DNA of 64,000 bases from Voacanga thouarsii (GCA_026120185.1 JANUWF010002208.1:3353501-3417500), one strand, 5' to 3'; shown: positions 1 through 11,173, counted from the stretch's first letter. Notes: generated by a model not told the origin, from the letters alone. Translations and numbers: made by a program.

Positions 1-494
1 TGTGATAGAGATAAACAAGTTTACCTACAAGGCGTTGATACATTTCCCTGTCTACTGCAACATCCTCTTCTGCCTTTCCAAGTTTAAAATTTGAGTCTAT
101 TGGAGCACTCGCCGGTTTGCATGCTGTCTTGCCAGCTTCTTTAAGGAGAACAATAACATACTTCTGGTGGAAGATGAATATACCTTGCCTAGAATGGGCT
201 ACTTTGATCCCGAGAAAATATTTCAACCTTCCTAGCACTTTGATCTCAAACTCCACAACCAAACACTACCCCAGGGAATGTCTTTCTTTGTCATCATTCT
301 CGGTAATTATGTCATCAACATACACTAGGAGTATTGTGACTCTCCCTGAACTGAGTGCTTGATGAACAAGGTATGATCTCCATGACTGATCTCCACGACT
401 TTGTTTATACCCTGTGGCTGTCATGACTCTGGCAAATCTTCCAAATCATGCCCGTGGGGATTGCTTAAGCCCATATAAGGTCGTTTTCAACTTA
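1..494 (-). pseudogene. copia-1 reverse transcriptase, C-terminal part
   Basis: On the minus strand the translation contains the polymerase box YVDD (311-322), then a stretch reading like VLGRLKYFLGIKVAHSRQG and a downstream KLVYLYH segment, all typical of plant Copia RT approaching RNase H. The upstream part reads CKLKTTLYGLKQSPRA up to position 494, where a solo LTR interrupts the frame. The same frame resumes at 3898 (GCTVCKLKT spans the junction once one target-site copy is removed). Frameshifts lie between 330 and 420. The gene is dead although the catalytic box survives. Confidence 0.85.
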
Positions 495-499
495 CACAC

Positions 500-3400
500 T
501 ATAATACCCCGTATTAGACCACCTTTAGTATGTGGGAAAAAGTCATGCATGTCACATTGTTTTATACTATATTTGATGATTTGAACTATTTTCATGAAAA
601 TATCAGTTTGTTGTTACATGAATTAATTTGTTCTTGAAGTGGTTGTGTTATTTGAGTTAGTTGAGTTTTATTTTATTAAGGAGAATTTATTAGAAAAAGG
701 GATGGAGCAAGTGAGTAGGAATCAAGGGAATTTATTAGGAGAATATTTACCAAGAATTAATGTGGTTTAGTGGATAAAGCTTGGTATTTAATTCTTGGTG
801 GGCTTGAGTTCGAATCCTAGCTATTTCAAATCCTTTTCCTTCTTCCCTAATTTTTCCTAGCCTTGGCCGAAATCCTTAAGGTTGCCGCCACCTTGGAAAC
901 CAATTTCCTAAAAATTAGGAGTGTGATTTATCTTGGAAATTATTTTATAAAATATTTGAGAGTAAATTAAATTTTTGTTCCTAATATCTAATCATAATCT
1001 TTTAGAGAATTTTAAAGATTACTAATCTAGATTTTTAAAAGCTATATCCAAGTAATATATTAGGAGATAAAATATATGAAATTATATAGATATTGTTTTC
1101 AAGGAGATAAATCTCCATATTTTAATTTTCTTCAAATAATATCTTTTTTTAGAAAATAAAAGGATAAGGGCTGGATTTAAATGAAGTATTCATCTCTTGG
1201 ATTAAGTTCAAGATTTTCGAAAATTTGAAGGAAAAGGAAGAGGAATTTCGGTAGCTACAAAGGGATTAGGAAACCAGAATTTTTCTTACCAAATAATTAT
1301 TTAATAGCTATTTAAAAATTACTCAAATTAATATAGGGAATTAATTAAACTATTTCCTAAATAGATAACCTAATTTCTCTCTATAATTTTTGGAAAATTA
1401 TCTCATAGCTGCCGCCACACATAGAGTAAGTATAGCTTACCTAAAACTCTCCAAAACCTAGCTAGGGTTAACTAAGAAAACCTTAACCAATTAGGACTTG
1501 GTTTTAGCCCAAAAAAATACCAAAATTCCCTCTTCAAGACCTCCAGAAATTCGTCACTGTTCACACACACGCACTCTAACGAAAATTCCAGCATTTCATT
1601 ACTCTCAACTTCCCTCTTATCTTAGGCAAAAACAGCTACACAAAGACCCCTTTTTCTACTCTTATTTTCGCCACTATAAAGACCAAAACCAATCAGATTT
1701 CTTCTCCTTTTCTGACCAGAATTTCCGCCATCCTAAGCTGCAAAAATATAGCAGCAATCAACCCTAAACCTTTGTTTAATTTCGGCAGCCATAGAAGAAC
1801 CAAAGCTGTACAATTTTTCCCTTGTGATCAAGAAACCATAGCAAGGTAAAACTCCTCCAAACATCTAAACATAAAACCCTAGACGTCCCTACCCAGCAAA
1901 ACACGAAATTTCTACCCTCTCAGCCCTCAAATACACGAAACAAACAGCCTACAACCTCCTCAAAATTTCGGACAGCCTACCCCAAAAACAAAGCCAAAAC
2001 CGAAACTCTCTACAAGGTAATTGATCTTCAACTCTTCTATTCAAATCTTACTCCATTCTTTTCCTTTTCTCTTCCTTAAATCACGTCCATAAGGGACTGA
2101 TTTTATCCCTTTCTTGGTGAGTCTCGATCAAGGTCATCTAAACAGACCAATCTCTTCAACTATCGATTGAACTCAAGCTAGTCAACAAGGAGTTGCCGTG
2201 TTTTAAGTCTAGATCGCTAAGAGGTAATCAAGATCCTATCTTGACTGATTTAAATGGTCTTAATCTTTAAAATATTGGCTTAAGGATGCTTATGGAGTCT
2301 AGCATGAAAGCATGAATAAATTAGATTGATGAATATGTTGAGGTAAGCCATAGACAAAGCATGTATGAGATAGGACATTGATGTATCTTGTCATGATGAA
2401 TCTAGGCCTATGCTAAATGGGCAAAGATGAGATCTTTTAATATTTATGGGGCTGTTTATGATGATTTTATGCTAGTTGAATATAGAAGTTGTCAAATGGT
2501 GAATTGATCTAGATCAATGCATGGTTATGATCAATAGAACGGTAAATGGAAGTTATACATGTGATTTAATGAATTAAAGTCCTTAGATACTATGGATTAA
2601 TTAGGTGATTAATGAGATCATGGAGAGTCATATTGTAATGACTAAATCCTAATTGTGGGATTATTTGCTCTAGATAAGGAAGGAGTGGAAATAAGAGCAA
2701 TCGATTGAGTTGGATCTAGCTGTGATTTATCCAAGTAAGTCTCTACATAACCGTTTTGATAAATGTTACATGTTTACAAGCAATTTTTACAATGTTATTT
2801 GGAATTGATGTCAATATGATGTTTCGGCAATAGGATTAAGACGTTTGCTAAACATGATGAATTACACTGTGTTTTGATACTTGGATTGGAAACGTGAATA
2901 TTTTATTTTCAAAACGAATTTACTAAATTTTAATTATTCAAACTCAAAAACGATTTTTTTACACTACTGTCAAACGATTTGAAAACGCTGTTACGAAAAA
3001 CCACGTCTTACAATCAAACTAATCAAAGACTTTCGAAAAAAGAAAAATGATTCTGCCCCTAACCGGGGAGCATTGAGTACTCAGTGAGGGTAGGCTAGTG
3101 GTACTAGTCTTGAAGAGCAAGAGTGAGTCTTCTGGCAGGAGTTCTGGCAGGAGGCCACCTCCAGAAGATAAACTCAACTTGGAGAGGCAACAGTACTACA
3201 TAGTCAGGCCGTCCGAGTTAGCATATTGGTCCATGTGGACACTATTTATCAAGATTGGATAACCGGAATGTTAGGTGTAGAGATGGAGGAGTATCTCACC
3301 TAGTGGGTAGATCCCCCACTGCCCATTGTTGAAAGAATACATTGGGAAGCTATCATAGTGGTAACCATGATATGAATTATGTTACTATATTATTGAATCA

Positions 3401-3897
3401 TTTGCTAATCCCTACCTAATGAATTATGAATATGATCAAACGATGATTTCTTGTGAGCTATTTTGGATTCATTGAACAAGGCTCCTATGTATAACTGTTA
3501 TTGATGAAATTGACTTGCAAACACGATTTTGTGATTTTGATAAACCTGCATGCACGAAATGGTTACAATTAACACTTGTACACACGAGACTTACTGAGAT
3601 GTCAATCTCACACCTTTTATATCATGATTTCAGGGGATTGCTTATACTGAGCAGGGTGAAGCGTTAGGAGATGAACTCCAGTTTATCTATTTACTTATGT
3701 TTTGAATTTATTTCAAGAAACGTTTGTTAGTTTTGATTTTCCAGACTTGTATAAGTTTTGCTTCCGAATGTAATGAGAATATTCCTTTAATTTTATTTAG
3801 CCATATTTTCCTTTTGTACCTAGTTATAAAGACCCCTGGTTCTTTGGACGGGACGACATCCTGCCCTATCTAGGTACCTAGGGTGTGAGGTGTTACA
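500..3897 (+). mobile_element. Giant solo LTR (L1), chromovirus-like
   Basis: A 3,398-bp non-coding block is inserted exactly in copia-1 RT, with a perfect duplication cacac at 495-499 and 3898-3902. It begins tataataccccg (first G mutated from TG) and ends gaggtgttaca, the CCCC/TGTTACA type of ends seen in large plant chromovirus LTRs. It shares ordered landmarks with L2 (15903-20147): a tRNA-like A/B box segment near the 5' end, a gagtactca..gagggta block about 2.6 kb in, a ttactgagat..tctca block near the 3' end, and a final ataaagacccc..gggacgacatcc block. It contains no gene. I call it a solo LTR because no internal second copy of the ends and no pol is present; the lineage is inferred. 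Confidence 0.75.
763..817 (+). promoter_or_regulatory. tRNA-like A box and B box inside L1
   Basis: TGGTTTAGTGG (763-773) fits the RNA polymerase III A-box consensus TRGYNNARNNG at every defined position. AGTTCGAATCC (807-817) contains a B box fitting GWTCRANNC. The spacing is like that of a tRNA gene. The paralogous LTR L2 has the same pair at the same offset (see 16139). No convincing acceptor stem is seen, so this is a tRNA-derived remnant or internal promoter, not a tRNA gene. Confidence 0.5.
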
Positions 3898-4440
3898 CAC
3901 ACGGTGCAGCCAAATTGTTCCCATAACCTGGTGGTACTTCCATGTAGATTTCTTCCTTGAGTTCTCCATGTAGAAATTGCTGCAACTCCTAATCATAATT
4001 AGCTGCCAAGGATAAGAGAACCCTAACAGTATCCATCTTTGCAATTGAGGCAAAAGTCTTAAAATAGTCAATGCCATAAGTCTGGGTATACCCTTTGGCC
4101 ACCAACCTTGCCTTATATCTTTCAATCGACTCATCTGCCATATACTTCACAATATAAACCTATTTAAAACTTATAGGTTTCTTTCCTACTCGCAACTTCA
4201 CCAATTCCCACCTTTTATTTTTTGCCAATGCTGCCATTTCAGCATTCATAGCTTGTTTCCAACGCTCACTGGTCAAAGCCTCAAATAGGGTTTTAGGTAT
4301 GGTAATAGTATTTAGGCGTACAAGAAAGGCTCTGTGAGAATGTGAAAATTTCTTAAAAGAAAGGAATTGTGCAAGAGGGTATAGTGATCATTTAGTACAA
4401 TCTCTGGTCCCTTTCCTAATGGCAATTGGAAAGTCCTAAT
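3898..4440 (-). pseudogene. copia-1 reverse transcriptase, N-terminal part
   Basis: Minus-strand translation gives the Copia RT segment preceding KLKTTLYGLKQSPRA, including LKEEIYMEVPPGYG, with a leading LQQFLHGE-type stretch (about 3900-4000). Further upstream fragments resemble KAMNAEMAAL..WELVKL and KPISFKQVYIVKY. The reading frame is broken by several stops. It joins the RT part at 1-494 when the L1 insertion is removed. Confidence 0.75.
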
Positions 4441-4483
4441 GAGATTCAATTTCATCACACAATGAAGATTCAGAAAGTGTTAC

Positions 4484-4798
4484 CTAATTTACAAGAGACG
4501 GATTGGAGGCTTGAACTTGCATAGATTCAGAAATGGCCATCTTCTTCCTTGAATATACCTTGCAAAATCTCTCATTCTCAAGGATATTAATTGTCTTTTC
4601 AAGCTCAAGTATAGAATTAGACACAAGGTCAGATATAGGCATAGAACTAGACACAGGGTTAAGCTCGGGAATGGAAGTAGACACAGGGTTAGACTTAGGT
4701 ATAGAGTTAGAATTAGACTTAGGCACAGGTTTAGAAGATGGCAAGTCAAGCGAGACGAAATCTTGGAAATCTCCCCTCTCCTTTTCTTCCATTGTCAA
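4484..4798 (-). pseudogene. copia-1 integrase-RT linker with short repeats
   Basis: This is a 104-codon open stretch rich in Ser, Pro, Asn and Leu between integrase and RT, the position of the poorly conserved linker of plant Copia polyproteins. It contains an imperfect short tandem repeat (about 4615-4735) whose units read roughly gacacagggttagactta, giving repeated SNSIP/NPVS-like peptides. No catalytic motif is present. It starts with a TMEEKERGDFQDF segment that follows the integrase end. Confidence 0.55.
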
Positions 4799-4849
4799 AG
4801 TCTCCTCCTGAAGATAAGGAGTTGAAAAATAGGCATCATGTTCATTGAA

Positions 4850-5945
4850 TGTAACATCTACTAAGACATAGAACTTTTTTTATGGAGGTTGGTAGCACTT
4901 ATACCCTTTTTGAGTTGATGAGTAACCCACAAAGACACATTTTTGTGCTCTTAGGTCTAATTTACCTCGATTTTGACTATGAACATGAACAATAGACACA
5001 CACCCAAACACCTTAGGGACAAGATTATTTGTAATTTGTAGATTTGGATAAAATGTTGCTAGAATTTCCATTAGACTCTTGAACCCCAAGACTCTTGAAG
5101 GCAAGCGATTGATGATATGAGTTGCTATAAAAACAGCTTCCACCTAACAACATTTAGGCATATTTTTCTAAAAAAGAAAGGCACGGATTTATTGAAGGAG
5201 GTGACCATTTTTTCTTTCTGCTACTCTATTTTGTGGTGGAGTATTAACCCAAGATGACTCATGTATGATCCCTTCTTTTTAAAAGTATGGAGTTAAGACT
5301 TGATTGAAATAGTCTTTAGCATTGTCTGACCTAAACCTTTTGATACTAACCCCAAATTAATTTTTAATCATGGAACAAAAATTTGAAAGGACAGTACTAA
5401 CATCATATTTGTGTTTGAGTAAGAATATCCAAGTAACATAAATATAATCATTGATAAAAGAAACAAACCATTTTGCCCCCGTAACATTAGGAATAGTAGA
5501 AGGACCCCAAATATCACTATGAATAAGATGAAATGGAACGGAACTTCTGGTATTACTAACCAGAAAAGATGCTCGTTTGTGTTTGGCAAGTTCACACACA
5601 TCACAATGAAATTCTTCAACATTTAGACCTTTAAACAAAGAAGGAAACAAAATTTTAACTATTTTAAAGGATGGATGTCCAAGTTGGCAATGGTAGAGCC
5701 AGATTTTTTCTTGATCAGATAAAAAGACACTAAAAGAAATGAATGAGAGAAACTGCCCTTAATCTCGTTTGATAGGCTTGGTGCATCAAGAAAGTAGAGG
5801 CCACCCTGTTCTCTAGCACATCTAATCCTCTTCTCTGAATCCTTATCCTAAAGTTTACAATAATTATGATGAAGAACCACATGCCAATTTAAATCTTAGG
5901 TGAGTTTTTGCATAGAGATTAGGTTTGTGGACAATTTAGGGATAT
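4850..5945 (-). pseudogene. copia-1 integrase
   Basis: Integrase joins element cDNA to chromosomal DNA. Two adjoining minus-strand stretches match plant Copia integrase. At 5357-5650 are the zinc-binding/core start (FHCDVCELAKHKR, then LIHSDIWGPST with the first catalytic Asp, then WFVSFINDY). At 4880-5143 is the C-terminal part (ATHIINRLPSRVL, PKVFGCVSIVHVHSQNRGKL, KCVFVGYSSTQKGYKCY). The piece between them (5144-5356) is out of frame and has stops. The family is recognised confidently; the gene is not functional. Confidence 0.85.
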
Positions 5946-6024
5946 GAAGAACATTTTTTTAAGTTAAAGATGGGTTGACTTTGACATCCCCTACTCCTAC
6001 TACAGTGGTCAAGGAGTCGTTAGT

Positions 6025-6196
6025 TGTTACATCTCGTGCCCACGAACTCGGAAGCGCGACTATGGGCCTGGCATTACCCACTGTCATCCTCGCTTGGCCA
6101 AAGTGGATATCTCAAGTTGACAATGGGTACTTAAACCTATCCTCATATACCATTCACACTTCTCATCCCAATCCCATGTGGGATTGGGGTATCACA
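6025..6196 (-). repeat. TRIM 3' LTR
   Basis: 172-bp terminal repeat beginning tgttacatctcgtgcccac and ending ggtatcaca in plus orientation. It is preceded on the minus strand by the polypurine tract, which marks it as the 3' LTR. Confidence 0.85.
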
Positions 6197-6357
6197 TTCA
6201 CCCCTCCCTTAAACCTAAACGTCTTCGCTGGACCCATACTTTAGGAGTCAAACCCAGGACTAACTAGGAGGCATGGGATTCAAGAGGTAGCTCCCATCGT
6301 GCACGGTATAGCACTTAATTCCCATACCGGAGGCTGGTTACTGTCTCTGATGCCAAA

Positions 6358-6544
6358 TGCCACACCTCGTGCCCGCGGACCCGAGAGCGCGACTATGGGC
6401 CTAGCAGCACCCACTGTCAACTACTTCGCCGCCGTCCTTGCTGGGCTAAAATGGATATCCCAAGTTGACAATGGGCACTTAGGCTCATCCTTATATACCA
6501 TTCACACTTCTCATCCCAATCCCATGCATGATTGGAGTATCACA
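6358..6544 (-). repeat. TRIM 5' LTR
   Basis: 187-bp copy of the terminal repeat. It carries an extra segment around actacttcgccgccgtcc that is absent from the other copy. It adjoins the primer-binding site, so it is the 5' LTR. Confidence 0.85.
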
Positions 6545-6813
6545 TTAGTAGTAGCTATTTTCCTACTACTTGGACATGGTTTGTATGTGAGAAAAAGGTT
6601 TGGTGAGCGGGTCATATGGTCGGTGGCTCCTGAATCCATAATCCAATAGTTAGCAAAGGTTGTTCCTAAGACATTTAAACCAATAGAGAATGGAAACTTA
6701 CCTGAATATGCCCAAGAACAAGTACCTGAGGGCTTGTCTAGGTTGCCAATAAGCCACCTTAACCTCTCAACTTCTTTTTGGTGGAGATCACCCGATGGCT
6801 TAGTTTGAAGCAT
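6545..6813 (-). pseudogene. copia-1 protease segment and gag remnant
   Basis: Minus-strand translation contains WIMDSGATDHMT, the retropepsin active-site signature (D-S-G) of plant Copia elements. It is preceded by a conserved upstream segment (EVERLRWLIGNLDKPSGTCS, then SGKFPFS) and followed by TYKPCPSSRKIAT. The open stretch runs into the TRIM at its 3' end. No gag matrix/capsid region or CCHC knuckle is found upstream, so gag is deleted. Confidence 0.8.
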
Positions 6814-7168
6814 CTCTACTGATTGTATTGTGGCAGTTGCCTTTTCAATCTTTAATATCTTCTCTAATTAAAGATACGATCTTTGGGCAATTAAGGCCTA
6901 TCACTAAACCACTAGCAATGAACACTAGTTCAACTTTGCTTCAAGAAACGATCTTGAACAATTAAGGCTGACCACTAAACAACCAACACTGAAGGCTGGT
7001 TGAGTCACAAGGTTATTGGTGATATAAACCAACAATGAAGGTTGGATAATGGAGCAATGAAGGCTGTTCAAAAGAAAATACAATGTAGTAATAAAGGCTG
7101 CTCGAAAGAGAGGACTATAGCAATGAAGGCTGCTCAATAGAGAAGAAGAAGAATCCTAGAAAGCTTAC
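6814..7168 (-). repeat. copia-1 leader with repeated aaggctg motif
   Basis: Non-coding leader between the primer site and the protease segment. The motif caatgaaggctg and variants recur at least six times (about 6956-7135), often followed by ctc or gttc. It contains no gene. Confidence 0.55.
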
Positions 7169-7181
7169 GGCTATGATACCA
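7169..7181 (-). other. copia-1 primer-binding site
   Basis: The minus-strand sequence directly inside the 5' LTR is TGGTATCATAGCC. It is close to the initiator-methionine tRNA 3' end complement (TGGTATCAGAGC) used by most plant Copia elements. Confidence 0.8.
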
Positions 7182-7452
7182 TGAAAAGAAATATGAGAAA
7201 AGGATTCTGAATTTCTACATCTATGAATTGACTTTACATAGTATTATATAGTAGATTACAAGAGAAAAAAGATTACTCCTAAATCTAGATAGCTATCTAA
7301 TCAAATCCCTCCATTTAAGGGATTAAACTAATCTAATCATATCCCTTCAATTAAGGGATTTGAAAATGATCCTCCTAATCTATTTACAACTCATTATCCT
7401 AATCAATTTACAGCTCATCATAATTACTTTACAGCTCATTTACACCTTAACA
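7182..7452 (-). repeat. copia-1 5' LTR
   Basis: 271-bp LTR bounded by tgaaaagaaa and ccttaaca (TG...CA), adjacent to the primer-binding site. The minus strand begins TGTTAAGGTGTAAATGAG and has several copies of a GAGCTGTAAA-like motif. The five bases outside (tttat, 7453-7457) would be one copy of the target duplication; the partner lies left of the window. Confidence 0.8.
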
Positions 7453-7872
7453 TTTATCTTATTTCCTTTTCAGAGTTTCTTTTCAGTAGCAGGCATTAGA
7501 AGTAAAATGTTATAGAGATTGGACAATTGTATATAATAAAGTATTGAACTAGCATTCTGATATTACTTGGAGCTACACAAGCAAATAATTTGCATTTTTC
7601 CTTCTAAATTAGACATAGAATCATGCAGCTGGTATATTACCAACTGTGCATAGATAACTAGTTTCCTTTCTTTAAGTTTTTCAAGTTCTCAACTCTCAAT
7701 GAGAACATTTTATACCTGACTGTTTTCAGCTTATATCTCATCAAACTATTCATGGAAATTCTTTACTTGTCATTTTCTTAAACATCTTAACTGGATTTCT
7801 ACATTGATCAAGTCACAAACAATGCAAATTGCAAATTATTTGAGAAGAAAATGAAAAAGACATAAAAAGTAC
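7453..7872. other. Host intron remnant next to copia-1
   Basis: AT-rich sequence between exon B donor (7872-7871) and the copia-1 LTR. I find no further exon in it. It would be the start of the intron in which copia-1 inserted. Confidence 0.5.
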
Positions 7873-9358
7873 CTGTGACAAAGTAAGCTTTCTCGTAGTC
7901 AGATTTGATAATCATTATAATGTCATCTATGTCACAGACCAAAGTTTCATCTATGAATTTGTAATTTATGATGTCCAACCTACAAAATATTGTGAATGAT
8001 CCCTGTAAGAAAGGGATAGAAAATTACACAGCCTAATAATGCAAATGCTATTATGCAGGCAAGTTCCAAAGTCTGTTGATTGTTAACCAAAAACATCCAT
8101 TTTAAAGAGTGATTTTTCTGAGAATCTGGCATAAAAAGTAAACTTTCTGAATTTGTAAATACTAGTCAATTGAAGAAGCATTTCTGCAAAAACCATTGTA
8201 TTGAATGTGGGGAGAAGAAAATGATTTGAAACATGTGCTCATTTTCTTCAATGAACCTCCATGATGTTACTGTATAAATTGAATAGTATAATCCAGCAAC
8301 GAATTTATCATATCTCATTTGGAAGAAAGGTTGAGATACTTCCACGATGCTAGTAATATAGTTGTTTTTTTCTTTTCAAAATTCACCATCAAATTCACGA
8401 AGTTGCACCTCAGAACACTCTAAAAACAAGACCTTGGATTTTGACTTTAGAATCAAAGAACTACTTGAAAGAAAGAAAACTGAAAACAAAATGTTGTAGG
8501 ATGAAATAACCCCATGCCAAGAAGAAAACTTTCTGAGGTTCTATAATTGTATTACTTCAAACCAGCCGATGCTAACTTATCCTACAAGGACACCACTATA
8601 AGAAAATTCAAGCTTGGTGAGAATTGGCAGACAAATACGCAAGACTTCTGAAATATAAAAAAACCCTAGATGACTATGGAGTGAGTCAGCATGGTATAAT
8701 AGTGTAATTAAGAACTAAGCTTTGCTATCATATCTAAGGAAGGTATGTACAACCCAGTGGGAAAAGGACAACAGTGCTTTCAAGGTAGACAGTTCAACTA
8801 CTTAGCCCTTGATTTCTTTGGTGCAGAAACTGCAATTTGGCAACATCATCACACCCAATAAAAATTACTCAAGACAACTACATTTGCTGTTTCACCTTGA
8901 CATAATTTTGCTAAGGCAGTTTTCCAAACTTTTCTTGAGAGACAAAGTCTAAAAGGAAAGGGTGAAATTTTCTCTGGCTTTGGTTTAACCACAGAATTGC
9001 GGATTTCAGCGCATTGACAATTTGGTTCGTGCTTCATTACCATATCCCAATATATACACCAAGAAAATAAAGGGATTCTCAAGTCACCTCAATTATTCAA
9101 AAATTCTATGAAAACAAAAGATGGAATACAAAATCTGATGTAAAATATATCATTGAAGGAAAAAAAAATACCAACAAGCAATCAATTTACCTCATCTGTG
9201 TTACCTGCCTTTGTCAGCTGGGGAGAAAAGTCGAAGGAGCTCTGTAACCCCGCTGACAGCAGCTTTGAGGAATTTTGGTGTCTGGGTTCCTCTTTTCTTG
9301 CTATTGGGAGTACCAGAACAGCACTGGATGCCATGAACTCTCTTAAGAAGAAAATGAG
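7873..9358 (-). CDS. Host gene, two exons seen; probable DUF2358/NTF2-like plastid protein
   Basis: Two exons are supported by splice sites and matching phases. Exon A is 9358-9205: acceptor ttatttag, donor CAG/GTAAC, 154 nt in a frame containing SGVTELLRLFSPADKG. Exon B is 7979-7873: acceptor ttttgtag, donor CAG/GTACT, 107 nt reading LDIINYKFIDETLVCDIDD then IIKSDYEKAYFVTG. Exon A ends in phase 2 and exon B supplies the missing base; exon B ends in phase 1. The intron between is 1,225 bp. The DYE-AYFVTG end followed by an intron, and TELLRLFS upstream, resemble plant DUF2358 (NTF2-like fold, often plastid-targeted) proteins; this family call is from memory and moderate. No stops or frameshifts occur, unlike all TE genes here. 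Further exons must lie left of the window beyond copia-1. The first exon is unresolved (see 9359-9830). Confidence 0.6.
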
Positions 9359-9830
9359 CTAAATAAACACGAGTAATTCAAACTATTTTTTACCATTTCC
9401 AAGAATCAAATGCTAAAGAAAGACAGTTGGAGAGTTAACAAAATTCACTATTCCTTCGTATCTTGATGTGACTAGCTTTCATACCACTGGTGCAAGGATT
9501 TGATGAGCTGATACAGAGCAACAAAATCCCCTCATTCTCTCTCTCCCTCTTAGTTAATATTGAGTGGTGATCTTCAATTGCCCTTCAAAAGTCTTATATT
9601 ATATCTGAGATGTGGGGAACAGAAACAATTTGAGGTGACCATCGCTAGGCGATTGGGCATTATTTCCAAACAAAAACAACAGGAGGAAAAAAAAAAGCCC
9701 AACTCTCTCCTTCAATTTTTGCTTTCCATTTTTTCCTGTCATAAATCCTTCCTTATTAAAAATCATGTCGCACCCCACTGCTCACTTCTTTCAAGTGTCT
9801 CTATCAAATGTTATTATTAATCTCACTAAT
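9359..9830 (-). promoter_or_regulatory. Upstream region of host gene, first exon unresolved
   Basis: Just upstream of exon A the minus strand holds several possible starts. One ATG at 9642 opens MVTSNCFCSPHLRYNIRLL, which looks like a plastid transit peptide but meets a stop. A second ATG, following a GGGAGAGAGAGA tract, opens MRGFCCSVSAHQILAPVV. A third opens MKASHIKIRRN and could splice in the needed phase (donor A/GTGAAT). None gives an unambiguous canonical donor in phase 1. Transcript data would settle it. Confidence 0.35.
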
Positions 9831-11173
9831 TCATTTTCACCAAGATTTCAATTTTCTACCTCAAAAAATGTTAATTTTCATTAAAGAAGAAATAGCCAAT
9901 CTCAAATATTATTGATAATCATTTCAAGAATAAGTAAAGAATGATTCGACATTTAGAATATGTAATTTTTTTATAACTACTATATAAAATTATACTTTTC
10001 TTTACTTGGAATGTAATTTAACTGTAATTAGGTTGACTAATCAAATCTAAGAACTTTTTTGGAAATTCAATTTAACACTTAAAATTGAATAAATTAAGTA
10101 TTTATTTTATTAAATATATTTGATAACGACTAACATTAAATGCTTAATTAATTAAGTACACTTGATAAAAAAATTTGTTATCACTTCATTAATTAAAACA
10201 TACTGAAATCATGTTATAAATTTTAATGAATTGAAAGTTATTTAAGTTTGAAATCTGAACTTGTTCAATACTCAATTAATTATTAATATTTTTTATATTT
10301 AATATAAATTATAATAAAATACAGTATAAGAATAAATTATAATTATTCAAATCTCAAATTCAATCTTCAAATCTCAATTTTTAGGATTCAATATTTAAAC
10401 ATTCAAATTTCAATTTTATCAAACAAGTCTTAAGTTGAAAGTATGAGTAAGATTGTAGTGACTAATTATGCTAAATAAGAAGGCTAAGGAACGATAATTA
10501 GTTTGTCTAGTGCCTAAATTGTAATTTAGGATACCAGATTCAAATGCTTTGTACGTACTTCGGCAGCAGCTCAAATGGAAGAATTTCATCAAGTCATTTG
10601 AAAAGAATTTTAATCTAAGTAATTTTCAATTTTCAAAAATTATTATTTATTTATAAAATATCACGTTCTTACCTTTTAACTCTACAGAATCCTACCTATT
10701 TTCTTTTTTTTTTCATCAAAATTCAAATTCCTTCTTAACTCAAATCAATTTTTATCAAAATGGATTGCTATTCAAATACACCCTCTATTCCTCCAAGAAT
10801 AAAAAGCATGTAAGAAGGGAAATTTTGTCAATTCTTTAGTTCATAGATTTACGTGAAATTTACGACTAACTCTGAACTAATAATAATTTAAAATTTCAAT
10901 AAAGAAGTAGGAAAACCATCTAATCTTTTTTTTTTTCTTATTTTTAAGGTAAATATAATTATTTATTAGATATGCGTTGCAATGGCAATCAGATTGGGCA
11001 AGTTAATTTCAAAAATATGCCTGAATTTTAGGACTGGTCACTTTACTACTTGAACAATTGAAATTGTCAATTGGCATCCTATTCTATGTTTTGCACTCAA
11101 ACCATGCATTTGTATGGTATCAAATGATTAATGCTCTTTAATGTTTAAAAATTTCCCTTTTTTCTTTTAAGAA
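9831..11173. other. AT-rich intergenic DNA
   Basis: No gene recognised. It is very AT-rich with imperfect copies of a motif like ttcaaatctcaatttt around 10330-10430, which may belong to an old MITE spanning about 10015-10440; I could not define its ends. Poly-T and poly-A runs are common. Confidence 0.4.

Larger units (their letters stand above)
6025..6544 (-). mobile_element. Complete TRIM retrotransposon (520 bp)
   Basis: Terminal direct repeats lie at 6025-6196 (172 bp) and 6358-6544 (187 bp). They share long stretches such as gagcgcgactatgggcct (in the first copy with aagcgcgac) and cacttctcatcccaatccca, and both have TG...CA ends. The target duplication ttagt is perfect (6020-6024 and 6545-6549). 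Read on the minus strand, the primer-binding site follows the 5' LTR at 6355-6343 (TGGCATCAGAGAC, close to initiator-Met TGGTATCAGAGC). A polypurine tract TTTAAGGGAGGGG (6212-6199 region) precedes the 3' LTR. The internal part is only 161 bp and non-coding, so it must be mobilised in trans. It sits between copia-1 protease and integrase. Confidence 0.88.
1..7452 (-). mobile_element. Copia LTR retrotransposon (copia-1), left end outside window
   Basis: Read on the minus strand from the right: 5' LTR, primer-binding site, short leader, protease, integrase, variable linker and reverse transcriptase. That is the Ty1/copia order PR-IN-RT-RH. The element runs off the left edge inside the RT/RNase H region, so its 3' LTR is not visible. 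It is interrupted by a 3.4-kb solo LTR (500-3897) and a TRIM (6025-6544), each with a perfect 5-bp target duplication. Only about 350 bp separate the primer site from the protease region, so most or all of gag is missing. Stops and frameshifts mark it as dead. It lies in an intron of the minus-strand host gene at 7873-9358. Confidence 0.9.

Noticed and set aside
763..817. Functional tRNA gene
   Set aside because: A and B boxes fit, but no acceptor stem or convincing anticodon arm could be paired.
500..3897. L1 (and L2) as a DNA transposon because its ends are partly inverted
   Set aside because: The 5-bp duplications, TG...CA-type ends and similarity of the terminal block to the chromovirus LTR fit a solo LTR better.
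6025..6544. TRIM as a Cassandra element
   Set aside because: No 5S rRNA-like sequence is present in its LTRs.
8849..9082. 77-codon open frame inside the host intron (minus)
   Set aside because: No splice sites in the right phase and no family resemblance; the direct exon A to exon B junction keeps phase without it.
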